NCBI GenBank assembly: GCA_016785225.1
Contig: JAFBJZ010000292.1
Location: forward strand, 186,001-250,000
Direction: 5' to 3'
Source of the DNA: Psettodes erumei
Taxonomy: Eukaryota > Chordata > Actinopteri > Pleuronectiformes > Psettodidae
DNA length: 64,000 nucleotides
How positions within the stretch are numbered: position 1 is the first letter of the stretch; each line of letters begins with the position of its first letter. The translations under genes and the position numbers were made by a program. This document shows, one piece after another, positions 1 to 12,603 of the stretch. The notes beneath the pieces are model-generated. The model did not search any database and was not told the origin of the DNA. It saw nothing but the letters and a program-made list of their open reading frames with translations.

Positions 1-2979
1 ACAGAGAATATTACTCGGGTTTTGAGCTGTCTGGTCATATCGTATCACCTTATGTCTTGTCATAATTTCCTCCAAATATTGAGGAACTTACTTACTTTTT
101 TATCACAAAATCTGGATTCCAGTCTGTAAACTGACTGGAAAAAAGAGCAAAATGTCTTCAAAAAGTATAATAATTTATCAGATATCTATCATTTTATGAG
201 ATTTCCACTGCTGTTTCTTCCATACCCCTGTTTCTCCTACGTTGTGTTTTATGGCTACAAGTCCCAAGTGTCAGGGGTCAACTCATTTCTGAGTCTGAAT
301 TCTGTGAGAGGGAGCCATATTTTTTGGTCAACCTCAATTTTTCCCATAGTTATGAGCCCCCCTCAGGCGAACTGAACCAGTGAGAGTCCCCAGATCTATT
401 CCAGGCTCTCGCGCAGCCACAGCGGCCAACGTAATCTCTTATTTGTCCTCACAAAATTAGACGCCGTGTACCGGAGAAGTCAGCAGGGTTAGAGGACTGA
501 GGTTAAAGTGCTGAGGTATGAATGAGCGCCAGGGTGGTTTTAACCATTACATTGCTCTGTTAGCATTTTCTTGTAGCTGACTTGTCAGAACACATTAGTG
601 GTAAGTTTACTCCCAAGGTTGCCTTAGGCAAAGTCCTCTGTCATGTAGATAGAGGGAGAGTGTTATGTGTGTGAGAGTGTGTGTGTGTTTATGAGAGAAG
701 GGGGTGGGGGACTGAAGGAGGGAGAGATCACACATATCTTTGACATGAAGAGGCCTTCATGTGCTTCTACTTTTTTTTTACAGGCTTTTGGCGATGTGTG
801 TGCATGTGCATGCTATATTTCTTTTCCTTCAGGAGTGATAGGTCAGCTCTTACAGTTGTAGCCTTTTATAACGCCATTGCATATTTGAAATGTAATGAAC
901 AGTGAATGCACATAGGGACCTTGTGTAAAAGGGCCTGCAGTCAAAAGTAAAATCAATCCCACACACAAACATCTCAAAGATTCAGTCAGTGAATACTGTA
1001 TTAAAGCTATGGAGGACCTGTGATGTTTTTCAGCTCCACAGAGGCCAAAATCATCTGTGGCCAAATTGCAGGTACATCAGAAGAGGCAAAAACTATTGAA
1101 GATGATCTCCAAAATAATGATGACCATTATTCCAACATAAGCAAGCTGTGGTGAGCATTATTGATGTGGCACAATAGTGAATACCGTCCATGCAAAGCCC
1201 TTTTAATCACGGTTTTACATTGCTGAGACCAACTGATGCTTTATGATTGAACTTGAACTTGAATAAAAAGGCTTTGATGAACAAGGAAGTAAAACAGGCG
1301 TAGCTGCACATTGTATGTTTCCATACAAGATGCAATAGTGATTCCAACACTAATCTCATACCATCTGCTGTTCAATGAAAACTGGGGCTGTTTAAAATCA
1401 AAATGTACAGAAATTGCTTTCCAATCTCAAACTGGGCCTTAAAGTCACATTAATTCGAGATCAGAAAACTGACTCCAACAAGACCTTATACAGTTGTTAT
1501 GAATTGCTTACAGCACCAACACATCTAAAGTAAAAAAGTAAAGATGAGTAAAAATTCCAGGCAGGTTTTGTTACTCTTTAACAGTGCCAGGCCAAACCTT
1601 CTCGTCCAGTCTATGAGTTAAACTGTAGCTTTGCAGTCATGGTGCTGACGTGAGACTCATCTCATCTGATTCTTTGATAGGGTTAGGGGCAAATAATTTT
1701 TCCTAAACTGTCTATCTGACTGTTCCTTAAATGTAAAAGATACATCTAGTCGTAGTGGAGATTTAAGTCAGACTTGAGTAACTCTCTAGTAAAAGTCTAC
1801 AACTGTGTCATTTAATAAGGGAAAAGAAATGACCTTAACCTATTGCCTTGTGACTGAACTCCTTGATGTCTGCAGTCGTTTGCTACATGCACCACGTATC
1901 AACGGACAGATTGTTCCATTTTTATTGTACCTCGTGAGTAAAATGATACTTGTTGTTATTATCACCTCTTCATCAAAAGTGAAGGGTGGCCTCTCTCTTA
2001 AACTGGGCCGTGTTTACTTTGGCCTGGATCTTTCCCTCTTCATGGGCCCTGACAGGAGCTGGAGACAAGGAGATATGATCACAGCAGTAGCTAAAACTAG
2101 TGTGTGTGGGTGTATTTGTGTACTAGTATTGTGGACTGCTGTTGCTTCAGAGGGATGAGTCTGTATATGTGACAGAGAGAGAGAGAGAGACCAGTAAAAG
2201 TAATCTCGAAGAGTGTGTGGTGTGTTTAGCGAGTTGTGTCATTTCTAATCAGCATCTCACAGGCTGTGAGGGAGTATGAGGCCACAGGGGTTCAACATTA
2301 GTATTTTTACATAGTGTATAATATCTCCGTTGTATTGTACTCAGTGTTCTGAGGCCCAGGGTCAAATGTTGTCTCAAAATCAAGCGTAACCAGTGTTGAC
2401 TGCGTTACAAACTGTGCGTGAGAAAACTTGTGTCCAATAAATCAATATTAAAGCACAAGGAATCCCAGACAGCAGCTTGAATGTCAGCTACTATCCCGAC
2501 ATAAGTCTGTTAAATTGACTCTGAGCTGCTGCCCATCGCTTTGGTTTGCCAAGTCATGTCTGCCTGTCGCTTGACAAATCAACTCGTAAGTGTTTGTCTT
2601 TACAAAATAAGCTTGACCCCCACAGCAGGCCAGCTCGTGTGTCGGGTAGGGGAGGGAGGGAGGGAGGAGTTGGATTTTGGGAATCAAGCTGAGTAGGAAC
2701 ACACAACAGCTGCTTGTTGGAATAACAGAGTGGTTGAAATGACTGCACCACATGGGTCATATTACCCACACAGGCTTTTAATAGGCTGGCTCGACTGCAG
2801 AGAGAAATGATTAGTATGGAGTACAGTAGCCCGATCACATATCATAGATGAAAGCTTTTTGAAAGGTATGTTGACAGAGGAATATATCGCCTTAGTGTGT
2901 TCTTTGTTGAGATGCATTGTAAGCTGAGAGTCTTTCAGTGGAGCACGTTTCCAGTCCTGTTATCCCCAAAATGTTTATT
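1..2979. other. Non-coding tract, no gene seen
   Basis: No open frame here has a recognisable domain or a convincing exon structure. The tract holds a GT/GA-rich patch at about 665-725, a GA run at 2174-2190 and a GGGA-rich patch at about 2648-2667. The stretch 395-490 is richer in CpG than its surroundings and could be a short conserved element, but that is only an impression. It is most simply intergenic or intronic vertebrate DNA. Confidence 0.6.
2174..2190. repeat. (GA)n microsatellite
   Basis: An uninterrupted AG/GA dinucleotide run of 17 bases, directly visible. It is short and probably only modestly polymorphic. Confidence 0.9.
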
Positions 2980-3590
2980 TCTAAGTTTTTTTGGACTTTG
3001 CGCTTCACTTTGATGTATATTGATAGTTCATTGATGAAATCCTCCGGGTTTCAGCTCTCTGTTGGAATCTCCATCAGACAGGCTTGTCACAGCGATTAAG
3101 TCATGCTCCTGCTCCACTGGAGCTCAATTCTACATATGGCTACTGAGGTTTGTGGAAAAATATTTGTCAAAGTAATTTATATTTTCGCCTGGCTGCTGTG
3201 GTGAGGATTGTGAAGGAGAGTTATTGCTCTTGGCAGCTTGCAGGGAGATGGAAAACCAACCGTCGTTATTGGTTTTATAGGAGAATTAAATATATTTTAA
3301 TGAGAGATTTTATTCATATCTTATATTTAGATCTGATCCTCAAACTATGAGTTCTGCATATTTGTTCACCGCAGCTCCCATGTGCTCTCAGCGGCTCGCA
3401 GCGCTCTGTGAGGCCTTATCTGTTTTCCCCTTTGCGGAAAATTGAAATTAAAGGAGCAGCCAGTTGTTAAACGAACACTCAAATTCCTGTCGTGATTAAG
3501 GAGAAGTGTACTTTGTGAATGCCTCAAAGCCAGTAAGGCATCTCCATATAATCTCTTTAAATTGTTAAAGTCAACCATACTTTAAAGTAA
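2980..3590. other. Candidate conserved non-coding element
   Basis: This stretch has no simple repeats and no familiar transposon sequence. It has the mixed texture often seen in deeply conserved vertebrate non-coding elements: A/T-rich blocks with TAAT-like cores (for example around 3280-3310) alternating with balanced-composition blocks such as 3090-3130 and 3365-3440. Frames across it are short and domain-free, so it is not called coding. The call is pattern recognition only, without any alignment. Confidence 0.25.
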
Positions 3591-6500
3591 GAGCGATAGA
3601 GCACTTGTTGGTACTCTGAATCTTATTGTACCTTTTGCCACCTGTATACTGCTGTTGCGTGTCTGACGTGTGTGTTCGGAATCCTACTATGACAGTTTGT
3701 CATGTTTCACGGGTGCACGACCACCTGTGACTGCCAAGTGGCAAACAAATCCCTTCTCCTTCTGTTTGGAGGACCTGTTGATGGGATACCCAAGCTGCGG
3801 TGGTGAAATAAACAGCGGGATATGCTGCCACACAAAAGCAAGAAGACATTTAATGACGTTGCAGATGTTAAAGCATGATTCATTCTTAGTTACTACAAAC
3901 ATTCTCCAGTAAAAAGTTTAAAAAGACATGAGGCCTATTAGCTGAAGGAATCTTGTGGATTATATTGGATGTGAAATAATAAAATGCGCTTCATTATTTT
4001 ATGAAACAGTCTTAATTGTTAACCCCTTAACACCTATTGTCACGATTTAGCATCAAACCACTTCCGCTCCAAAATAGCGTCTGTAATAGTATTGCTTTGT
4101 TACATTAATAAAAGAATCTTCATACCTGAGATGGGAACAGGTATTTTTTACCTTTATTGCCTGTTGTCGCTAATTTGCATCATAGATAATAGATAATAAT
4201 AGATTTGTATCTATTTTATATCTATTTTATGTGCTATACTCAAATTAACACTCTCAACTTTCTCAACTCTCAAATACATAACAACAAACATAGTGATACA
4301 ATAGTTTTATTAGATTTATTGGAACTTAAACTTTCATACATTTGGAATATTTCCATTTGATGGAATCAAGGTGGATTCATGAATATTTCATTGTCAACAT
4401 CAGAGTTTCAATTAAGAGATGGACTGAGCTGATCCCAAAATAAATCTAATACTATCAGACTTCGTGTCATCATCCATACATGTACTACCATTATTGGAAA
4501 ATGCAATTAACATAAGAGGAGAGATGATGAACTGAAATGTGGCTTAAACACTTGTATCTGATCTGTGCTGCTCAGAAGTCTTGCAGCCATTGAACAGTGA
4601 AAGCATCAGTCTTCCACCATGCTGGTGTAGAGTGCAGAGTGCCCACACTGGATCTGTTGTGTTGAGGCTCCAGGTCGCGATTCGAGTTTGAAATGTAGTT
4701 CACTATTTATTGTCCAAAACTTTCCTGACATTTAAAGGGACTCTGATAAGTGTTGTCATCGGAGGCTGTGGGGTTTCTCCATGACACATTTGTAGAAAAC
4801 CACTATGAAAATTCAGATAATTTTAACTTCAGCCAAAGTTGGTCAGTTTTAGTCATCCTGCTTTCGGGAGTCGGCTGGTTGTGTTTCACAATAACTTTTT
4901 ACAAATAGCGGTGTGGGTCTGTGCTGTGCAGCAACTGTGGTCATCGTGTCCTTTGTGTAACCTCAGGGACTGTGAGAGGTATGCTGTCAGATGTGAAGTG
5001 TCAGAGGCAAGTCTCTACTGAACCCAAAACATAGCATCTTCACACGTCTATTCTGGTTTTAGAATGGCCGTTTGCCCTTTGAAAAACACCCAATGAGCCA
5101 AATGAAACCTTCACACAGTGGAAAATAGAAAAAGCTCCCTCCCAGCTGGCACGTATTAAAATCCCACATTGTCCTAGTTCTTTCTCTCAAAACCTATTTT
5201 TTGTTGTTTTTGTTGCTAATTGAGTCGATTTTTTTCCCAGCCTTGTTTTGACGTGGGATTACAGGGGACTTCTTACAGGGTTAAGATGTTTTGAACAATT
5301 TTGTTCCTTTGTAACTTTGGCAAGTGTACTCGCCAAGACTGGCTTAACGTGTTGTTTTTGCCTCTGTGTCCTTAAAGGGTGAATATTCAGAGTGCGTCAT
5401 TCACAAACTCTTCTGTCTGTGCTTGGGACTTGTGTCTTGTTTAATGTGAATTTGATGATTTCTCTTGAATGGTGGATGAAGAGAAAATGAGTTTTTCTGG
5501 GTTTCTCTGATGCTGTTTTGGTGGGTGCATGATGTCCTGGATCCAAGCTGCCATTTACATTTCCTCAGCTTGTTTCTGTGATATGTTAAGATCCAGACAT
5601 CCCATGACTGAAATCCTTCACAAAGTTAAAATACAGTATATATAGATAAAATAACAAAGATCTATAAAGTGCATCCTTAAAACATGGTCTTAACCTGGCA
5701 ATTTATACCTGCTTCTGGCAGGCACACAATGCAAAAACACTGAAAATTTAAATCATAGCTTTCTCTTGATTTGAGCATTGCCATAAATATTTAATATAAT
5801 GTATGTACACCAGTCAACAGAAACACTGATCTATTTTTTTCGAAATTTTAATTCAGATAATTTAAATATTGTACCTTTAATTCGTAACAATAATTGGACC
5901 CATTGACATAAACATGAGAGGACAGTGAACGTGAAATATAAAATATCAATTGAAAAGGTCTAAGTTCGTGGTTTCTACCCTTAACAAACAGTAAACCAGC
6001 AAACTGTAAACTCTGTCACGGTGAATATATTCTTCCAACCAGAGAGACTCTGTAGTCCCGTCTCTTGGCTTCTGCCTGGCTACTCATGAATAGAAGAATA
6101 TAATGACTTTTGAACAGACTGCACTGCTTATGAATACACTGAGTGAGAAGAACTGAAAGAAGCTGCTCTTGCTCTCTCTCTCGCTCTTTCTCCCTCTGTG
6201 CATCTGGATGAACGTTAATGCATGCCAAGCAGCTTGCTCGTCAACCATCTGCTGCTTCACCCTGAAAGGTCTGTGATCCTCCACCTGATGCTCTGTCTGC
6301 TACAACCAACATCTTGGAGGTCTTCCCTCCGGGGCTTCCGTCAGCGACCTTTCCTTTGTTCACTAACAGGGACGTGCACGGACCCTTTAGTGTAAAGTTC
6401 TTCCTCTCTGTCATCAGAAGCTCAAACTCCCTACACTGTAAAGAAAGAGCTGAGGTCAATGTACAGTCAAACCAGTGTTGCAGTGGATTCCATGCTCTTT

Positions 6501-6999
6501 CGTCGCACCTCCCATTATGTTGAATTGATTTTAAAGGAGATTATTTAACTTATTTATCACTTTTTTAATCATATAAAATTGGAATCGTCAGCCTATAATA
6601 ATGTTTTCATACAATCAAACTGTCATGTTAAGGTAGTAAAGTCAAGATTGCTTGCCTAAGGGAGTAGCTGAAAATAGACATCTCAAACATTTACTGATTA
6701 CATTCAGCTATTATAACCATTCATTCATTACTTTGTTACTAAATAAAATCACAAATGACTTCTAACTAATATAACTGTATCCATTACGTTTAGCCAACAA
6801 TTACAACCATTTAGAAAACCTTTTAAAATACTACTTCAGCTGCTAATTTGTTGCTATTTAAACTATCTATCCATTATTTCTAGCTCATTGTTTGCTTGCT
6901 AACTAGTTTTCATATCTCAATTGCATCGAGCAGGCAGGTATTCAGGGTTTACATTTTTAATCCAATCTTAATTTCTATTTTCTTCGCTCTTTTGAATTC
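3591..6999. other. Non-coding A/T-rich tract
   Basis: Apart from the possible piggyBac-type relic near 4.0-4.2 kb, this tract has no supported gene. The part at about 6690-6910 shows a loosely repeated motif (TCCATTACGTTTAGC near 6780 and TCCATTATTTCTAGC near 6870) and is probably an old degenerate dispersed repeat. CT-rich DNA lies at about 6170-6195. Short open frames on both strands lack domains. Confidence 0.55.
4019..4183. repeat. Possible piggyBac-type MITE relic with an internal direct repeat
   Basis: A TTAA at 4019-4022 is followed by CCCCTTAACACC, which resembles the end of a piggyBac-like element at its TTAA target. A related string occurs twice in the same orientation: CCTATTGTCACGATTTAGCA near 4033 and CCTGTTGTCGCTAATTTGCA at 4160, each followed by TC. 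No matching right terminus with a second TTAA was found nearby. It is therefore a partial or rearranged copy at best, or an unrelated A/T-rich repeat. Confidence 0.3.
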
Positions 7000-7440
7000 C
7001 CACCTCGGGTACAGGTAGCATGTATTGGATTCACACTAATAAATCTGAAGAGGTCAGGCAGCTCGCCATCTTCCTACCCATGAATCAGCTGTATCCTGTC
7101 CAACAGCAGCCTCTGTGTTCCCCCAGTGTCAACAGAGTTATGACCTTCCCCAGCGGAACAACTTTCACTGTGAACAGCTGCTGTTTACCCCTCCTAATCA
7201 CAGACAGCTGAACATCAATCAGACCACTAATGAATAAAATTGCATCATATCATGCCCTCCCCCACTGTAATTTAATGATGCTCCATGCTCTGTGACACAC
7301 ACTCATTGTAGCCTTTTTAACTGGGCCCACCCACTGCTGAAGCACCGCTTCTTTGTGGGCAAGCGTCATGAGGACTCGTCTGTCGTGGGAGATTCCAGCT
7401 GTAAACGTACCGCTGAGAGCTGTTAAATGCATCATTTAAA
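7000..7440. other. Candidate conserved non-coding element
   Basis: A repeat-free stretch with closely spaced homeodomain-like TAAT cores (for example around 7225-7290) inside otherwise balanced sequence. Two overlapping frames (7020-7211 plus, 7250-7435 minus) are open but show no domain or codon pattern, so they are treated as chance. Conservation is inferred from texture only. Confidence 0.25.
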
Positions 7441-7554
7441 CACTGTTTTCCTATCGCATGTAGTCAAGAGCCCCAGACTTGCTTTTTTCTGCAGTTGACT
7501 AATTTGCTGTTGTAAAATTTTACATTGTTTTGGCGTCTGTTGTTTCTTCAGAGC

Positions 7555-7900
7555 GTAATAATTTGGTTATAAAACGGGAGAGAAAAAATGGTCTGGTGAG
7601 TGCATGAGAGGGCAATGCCTCTGTTCGAAGACAAATGTGAAGCAGGACTCATTACAACTGAAGTCATCAGTGACAAGGAGAAAAAGCATTGTCTTTTATG
7701 GTGCTGTAAACACAGTGTGAAGTTGCATGCTTATTGGCTTCTCTCTAATTAAAGCGGGAGACAGAGGACTAGTTAAAAAAACAGCCCTCATATGTGATCC
7801 CGCAGGCTCCACAGACGGCAGCTATTCTGTTGTCAACGACAACGGTTTTTCCTTTGGGAGACAGCATATTCTCATTTGAGAAGATTGCTTGCTCTTTTTT
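7555..7900. other. Candidate conserved non-coding element
   Basis: A repeat-free block with an A/T-rich core containing TAATTAAAG near 7745-7755, flanked by unremarkable unique DNA. It contains no gene or recognisable mobile element. It is a weak candidate for a conserved enhancer, based on appearance only. Confidence 0.22.
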
Positions 7901-10900
7901 AAATGATATTTGTTGAACGTTATTAGTGATGGCTATTTTTTGCATCAGTTTTGAACATCAGTTCGCCTGACCCCACGAATGAGAGAATCTGAGGAATGAT
8001 GAATGGAAATATTGGAGTAGTTGCAGAGGACCGGGAGCAGAAGTGCTTCACCCACCTGCAGTGCTTGCCTCCTCTCTCGCTGCACGGTTCATTCCAGAGG
8101 CTCGACTGGGCCCGGTTCACATCTTCTCCACATGATCATCCAGGGTGGCAGCAGAGCCACTGCCACTAATACTCTGCTACTACACACAGACACACAGCAA
8201 CGCTCCAACCTCATTTTACACTCTACATGGTTTGCGGTGTTATTATGGAGCCTGTGCTGGAAGACACTAAAGAGATCACTGCTTCATGGCTGGGTTTGAC
8301 TGATTATACCTCTCCGTATACCTCATGGTGTCTGTGTGAGACTATTGTGCTCCCTGATGTGCAGTTATTTTTTTCCCCAGAATTGAATGCCACTTAATTT
8401 GACACACAGTGTAATGGACCACTTAGGCTGAGATGTGGAAACGGGTGCTGTAGCATGAAGTATGTTGGGGCATATGCTGTTATAAAGCTCATTTACTCAA
8501 GCTGCTGTGTAATGTCTTTTTTTTAACAAATAAAACATTAAAAAGGCATCGTTTTGCCAAAAGAAGTAAAATGCAGGGCTGTACTGATGTGCATTGGTTT
8601 TGCGTCTGGTAAGAGATCAGACTGAAGGATCTATTACTCCAACCAGCCTCACTACATTGTATTTGAATGATGTCGCTGGTACCTGAAACACACCCACACC
8701 ATACACAGGTTGCATGGCTCAAGACTGAAAATCTTACGTGTTAAGGAGGGTTGGTTAAACCACACAGTGGTTTATACTAACATGATTTTACAACCTCAGT
8801 GGTTCTATTTTCAAACTGAGTATCATGAGGTAAAAAAGATCACACCGCTGACATTACAAAGTGATGGAGCCAGAATATATGTGCTTGCGTGTATCTGATT
8901 ATGCAGCGCGGTGCGTTACCAGAAAACGTTTGTGCAGCTTTTTGCGGGATGACCCTGCAATTGGTTTTCCTGTAACCTACCAGCACAGAAGGCCTCTGAA
9001 ATGAATCAGGCAGTGGCTCTTTATTGCACTGTTAATGTTGGGCTAGTTTGACGTCACAGTTCATACGCATGTAGTACGTACTTTTGTTACAGCCTGTTCA
9101 TTGGAGATGTTTTCTCTAAGTGAAGTAGAACAGTTGATATTTCTCTGAAACACTGCATTGTATACCGCTGCATGAACTATGTGCCTTCTAGTGGTCATGG
9201 GACATGTCAGTATGTACAGACCACATATTGAACCACAATCATTGACGTACTAGTTTGAGTTTAAGCCCCGCAGGCTGTACTGCAACTTTGACTGCATAGT
9301 CTTTAATCTAATCTTTCTTCCTTATCCTCTTATCATAACTCTTTATCGTCTAAAATTAGGCATAACCAACTGTGGAGCTTTTTTGTTGCAATGCAAAGCC
9401 TAAGAAGTGAGTACTAACCTGATTGAGTCAACTCAGAGCAACACTGACTAAATCATCATTCACTGACCTCCTTTGTGTAATCCTACTAAGCTGTGTGGGA
9501 GGTTTTTCTCGCTGTGACACTGTGCTTTCTGGTCTTTGTCATATTTTTCTGGTCAAAACCTTGTGAGCCAAAACAAGTAATGCTGAGTTTTCTGAGTTTT
9601 CGTGTTGCCAGAGGCACCTTATCTTTCAGAAAAACGGTACATAAGACAGACGTTGCTTTTTCTGCCATGTGGAAAGAAGGAGTGGATCTTGTTGAAAAGA
9701 GTGATTTATGTGATATGAATGTGAAAGGCAGCTGCCTGTGTTGGCAGGCCACTCAGCCTTCACCGCCTCACCCACATATTCACTGTCACGCTTTAAATTT
9801 GAACCAATCATCTGTTTCACACCCTGCACTGCAGTAACACACACACATGCACTCACAAATGGATCATCGAACCACATGAACGCAAAAATACATAACAAAA
9901 GACCACTTATGCCTGTGCCCAGCAGGCGCTCAGAACATGCATAAACACTCATATACACACACTTAAAGCCCACACATCATCCACTCCATATGCACATCCA
10001 TCTATCCGTCCATCTGTCCACACTTCACACAACCACCTATACGCATTCATCCGGTCAGCATACACATTCTCTGTGTGTTTTGTCACTAGTCACCCAGTCA
10101 CCATACATGTGACTGACAGTGGCTCTCTGCATACTGGGCCTTTGAACTAATTGAATGGGTGGGGGTGCAGGGGTCTGTGTGTGTGGAAATATAAATATCC
10201 ATATGATGGATGGAAGACCTCCACCTGGGAATCCACATGCCAACCATGCTAACCCTCAGCCCTGATTATCCCCCGTCCTTGACAATTTCGAGGTATAGGA
10301 TGGCAGGAAGAAGTCAAGCAATAATAAACAAGGTTAATGTTGGCAAATTTTATGTTTTCATCTGCCTGTTAGAGCTATTTACAGCCATTTGCAGCCTGAT
10401 GAATCTGAAGTGTGAGAGTGGAGCATAAAAATACATGCAGCCTATTCATCTTTCTCTTGATTTATTATAGAAATGAAAAAAATATATATATACTTCAACC
10501 ATTCTCAACATATAGATATGACTAATCTCTCATTTCCAAAAAGAGGTCAGTGCATATACAGATAATCATACATATTGTTCCTCATACCTTGTATGGATCG
10601 TGTGAAATGGGACCATATCTTTGCAGATGGAAGTTGCAAGCAGGCAACTGTTATCTCCATCCATCTCTGTGATTATTTGCCATATGGTGTATAAGACTCC
10701 TGCAACGTCTGACTGCGGTTGTTTTCAGCACTCGCCTGTACTTTTCTCATCTGCCCTGTCTGACATGATTGTTGAACAGCTGGAAAAATGGACTGTCTTT
10801 TAGGGATGAGCCCTTGTTTTGTCTCAGCTGGCTGGAGTCCTTCTCCTCAGAATTGCCTATCCTGCGTCACATTCACTCTCTTCCATCTTTGTTTGTGTTG

Positions 10901-12230
10901 CCTCCATGCAAATTCTGCATCCGTGCTGTGTGGAAGAAGACAAAGCGACTCCCAAATGATGAAAAATATTGCTGAAAAGAGTGTGATTTGGGACATAGAA
11001 AATAACAGATGATAAAGTATACATGGCATACACAGGCTGCACAGCCGTATATAAATGCTGTATTTGAACAGTTTACTGTTTGTAGCTGGGGACAAAAAAT
11101 TAAAAAATTAGCATCTTGATAACTTTTACCACTGTTTAATACTGTATTAAACACCTGCTGAATGGGGACATTTTGCACAGATATCCCTGGATTACTGAAA
11201 TCTTTATTTTGTAGTATTGATTTATGTTTTATTTTTCACAACAGCGTTTCACGTTTGTGAGACTCAATTGTTCCTTATAAGAAAAAATGGTCCGATGTTT
11301 GGAACAAACCTAACATCTAACATAAATCAGATAACTTGTGTGCACCATTTAATTGTTGTGTAACATATTCATAATTGAAGGTGAGGTCCTTTTATATATG
11401 ATGTTCCTCATCTAAAATTTTTACTTTGATTTGAAAAACTTTGAATGTGTTTAGAAACCTTTTAGGAGTAGAATTTATTTGCAGAGGAGAGAAAATTTAT
11501 TTGCAATACAAAGTTTTATATAAGACGTTAAGGTCTCGTCTGACAATTTCTTTCACAATATTCACTGCCAATGATTGACACAACAAACAACAGACTATTG
11601 TGTACAGACACAAAACTTCTGACAGGAGCAAATGTATGATCTGAAACCTTGGTTATGTGTTGCAGCCATGAATAATGTGAAGATATGTGACATTTGTCCA
11701 CTTTGAAAGGACAGGATGACATGCGACACGATCAAGAATTAGACAGGCCATTTTCACCTGCCTGTCATTTGAAAAAACAGGGACAGTATGGTTAATCATA
11801 GGTTCAAAGGTAGGATAAAAGTAGAGGCATTTGTTGCTGTTTAAATAAATCTATTTCCACTTTAAATGTTACATTAGAGGACTTCTTGGAATGATTTGGG
11901 ACCCAAACCGGAGGCTGGAGGACTGAAAGGCAAATCAAAGCATCCATCCGCAGCCCTGACCTTCATACTCCCTTCATTGTGCTATTTTAACACCACTTCT
12001 GCTTGTCTCTAGCTGCACCTTCTCCTCTAATATAGTCCATTGGTGGTGTGGAAATACACTGCATTCCTCTCCTTTTTGATGAACACGGCGCATTTGCATT
12101 TTACGCTATTGTGCTCATTTCTTTACCAAACTGCTACTCGTTATTAGATGTACAAAAACAAAAAATTTGTCAGAGAAGCCGGCTCTGGATCTTTGTGTTG
12201 GACACTCACTGTGCAGCTTGGAGGCTCCAT
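7901..12230. other. Non-coding tract, no gene seen
   Basis: The tract is unique-looking DNA with CA-rich low-complexity sequence at about 9835-10060 (ACACAC patches and degenerate CATC/CCAT units). The longest frames (9493-9837 plus, 9626-9973 minus) overlap each other on opposite strands and have no domain. No mobile element was recognised. Confidence 0.55.
9181..9200 (-). promoter_or_regulatory. Weak CTCF-like motif
   Basis: Read on the minus strand this is CCATGACCACTAGAAGGCAC. It contains CCACTAGAAGGCA, similar to the CTCF core CCASYAGRKGGCR but with mismatches. A single motif match of this quality is expected by chance in tens of kilobases. Confidence 0.15.
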
Positions 12231-12231
12231 G

Positions 12232-12290
12232 CAGAGAGAGAGAGGGGGAGAGAGGGAGTGAGAGAGAGAGTGAGCCAGAGAGAGAGGCAG
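12232..12290. repeat. GA-rich microsatellite
   Basis: Imperfect (GA)n interrupted by GGGG and CC, visible directly. The surrounding frames (for example 12048-12302 plus) encode only Arg/Glu-rich low-complexity strings from this repeat. Confidence 0.9.
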
Positions 12291-12471
12291 GGCCGACAGT
12301 AGGCATTCATCCTCTCAACATCCACAGCCTTAATTAGAAGCCTAATTACACAGGGAAATGGGATGCCAGGGGAGAAAAAAGGGAGGGATGGAGGAGGCAA
12401 AGAGAGGAGAGATGGTGAGGAGGTGGTGGTGGGGGGGCTTCATGCTCCAGACTGGCAGTGCTCAAAAATAG

Positions 12472-12603
12472 CCCCCCCCCCCACACATACACATCACCCT
12501 CTCAACCCCCCAACGTCTCGTCATCAGTACCATGTGACCTGCCATGGGACTGACACACAGCAGCTGCACAGGCTGTCCCCCCCCCCCCCACACACACACA
12601 CAC
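12472..12603. repeat. Two poly-C/(CA)n compound repeats
   Basis: Two similar compound tracts lie about 100 bases apart: a C run at about 12472-12482 followed by ACACATACACATC, and a longer C run at about 12577-12589 followed by (CA)n to 12603. The purine-rich DNA before the first (12363-12440) is G-rich on the plus strand. A 136-residue frame (12363-12773) runs through all of this and is low-complexity. Confidence 0.85.
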
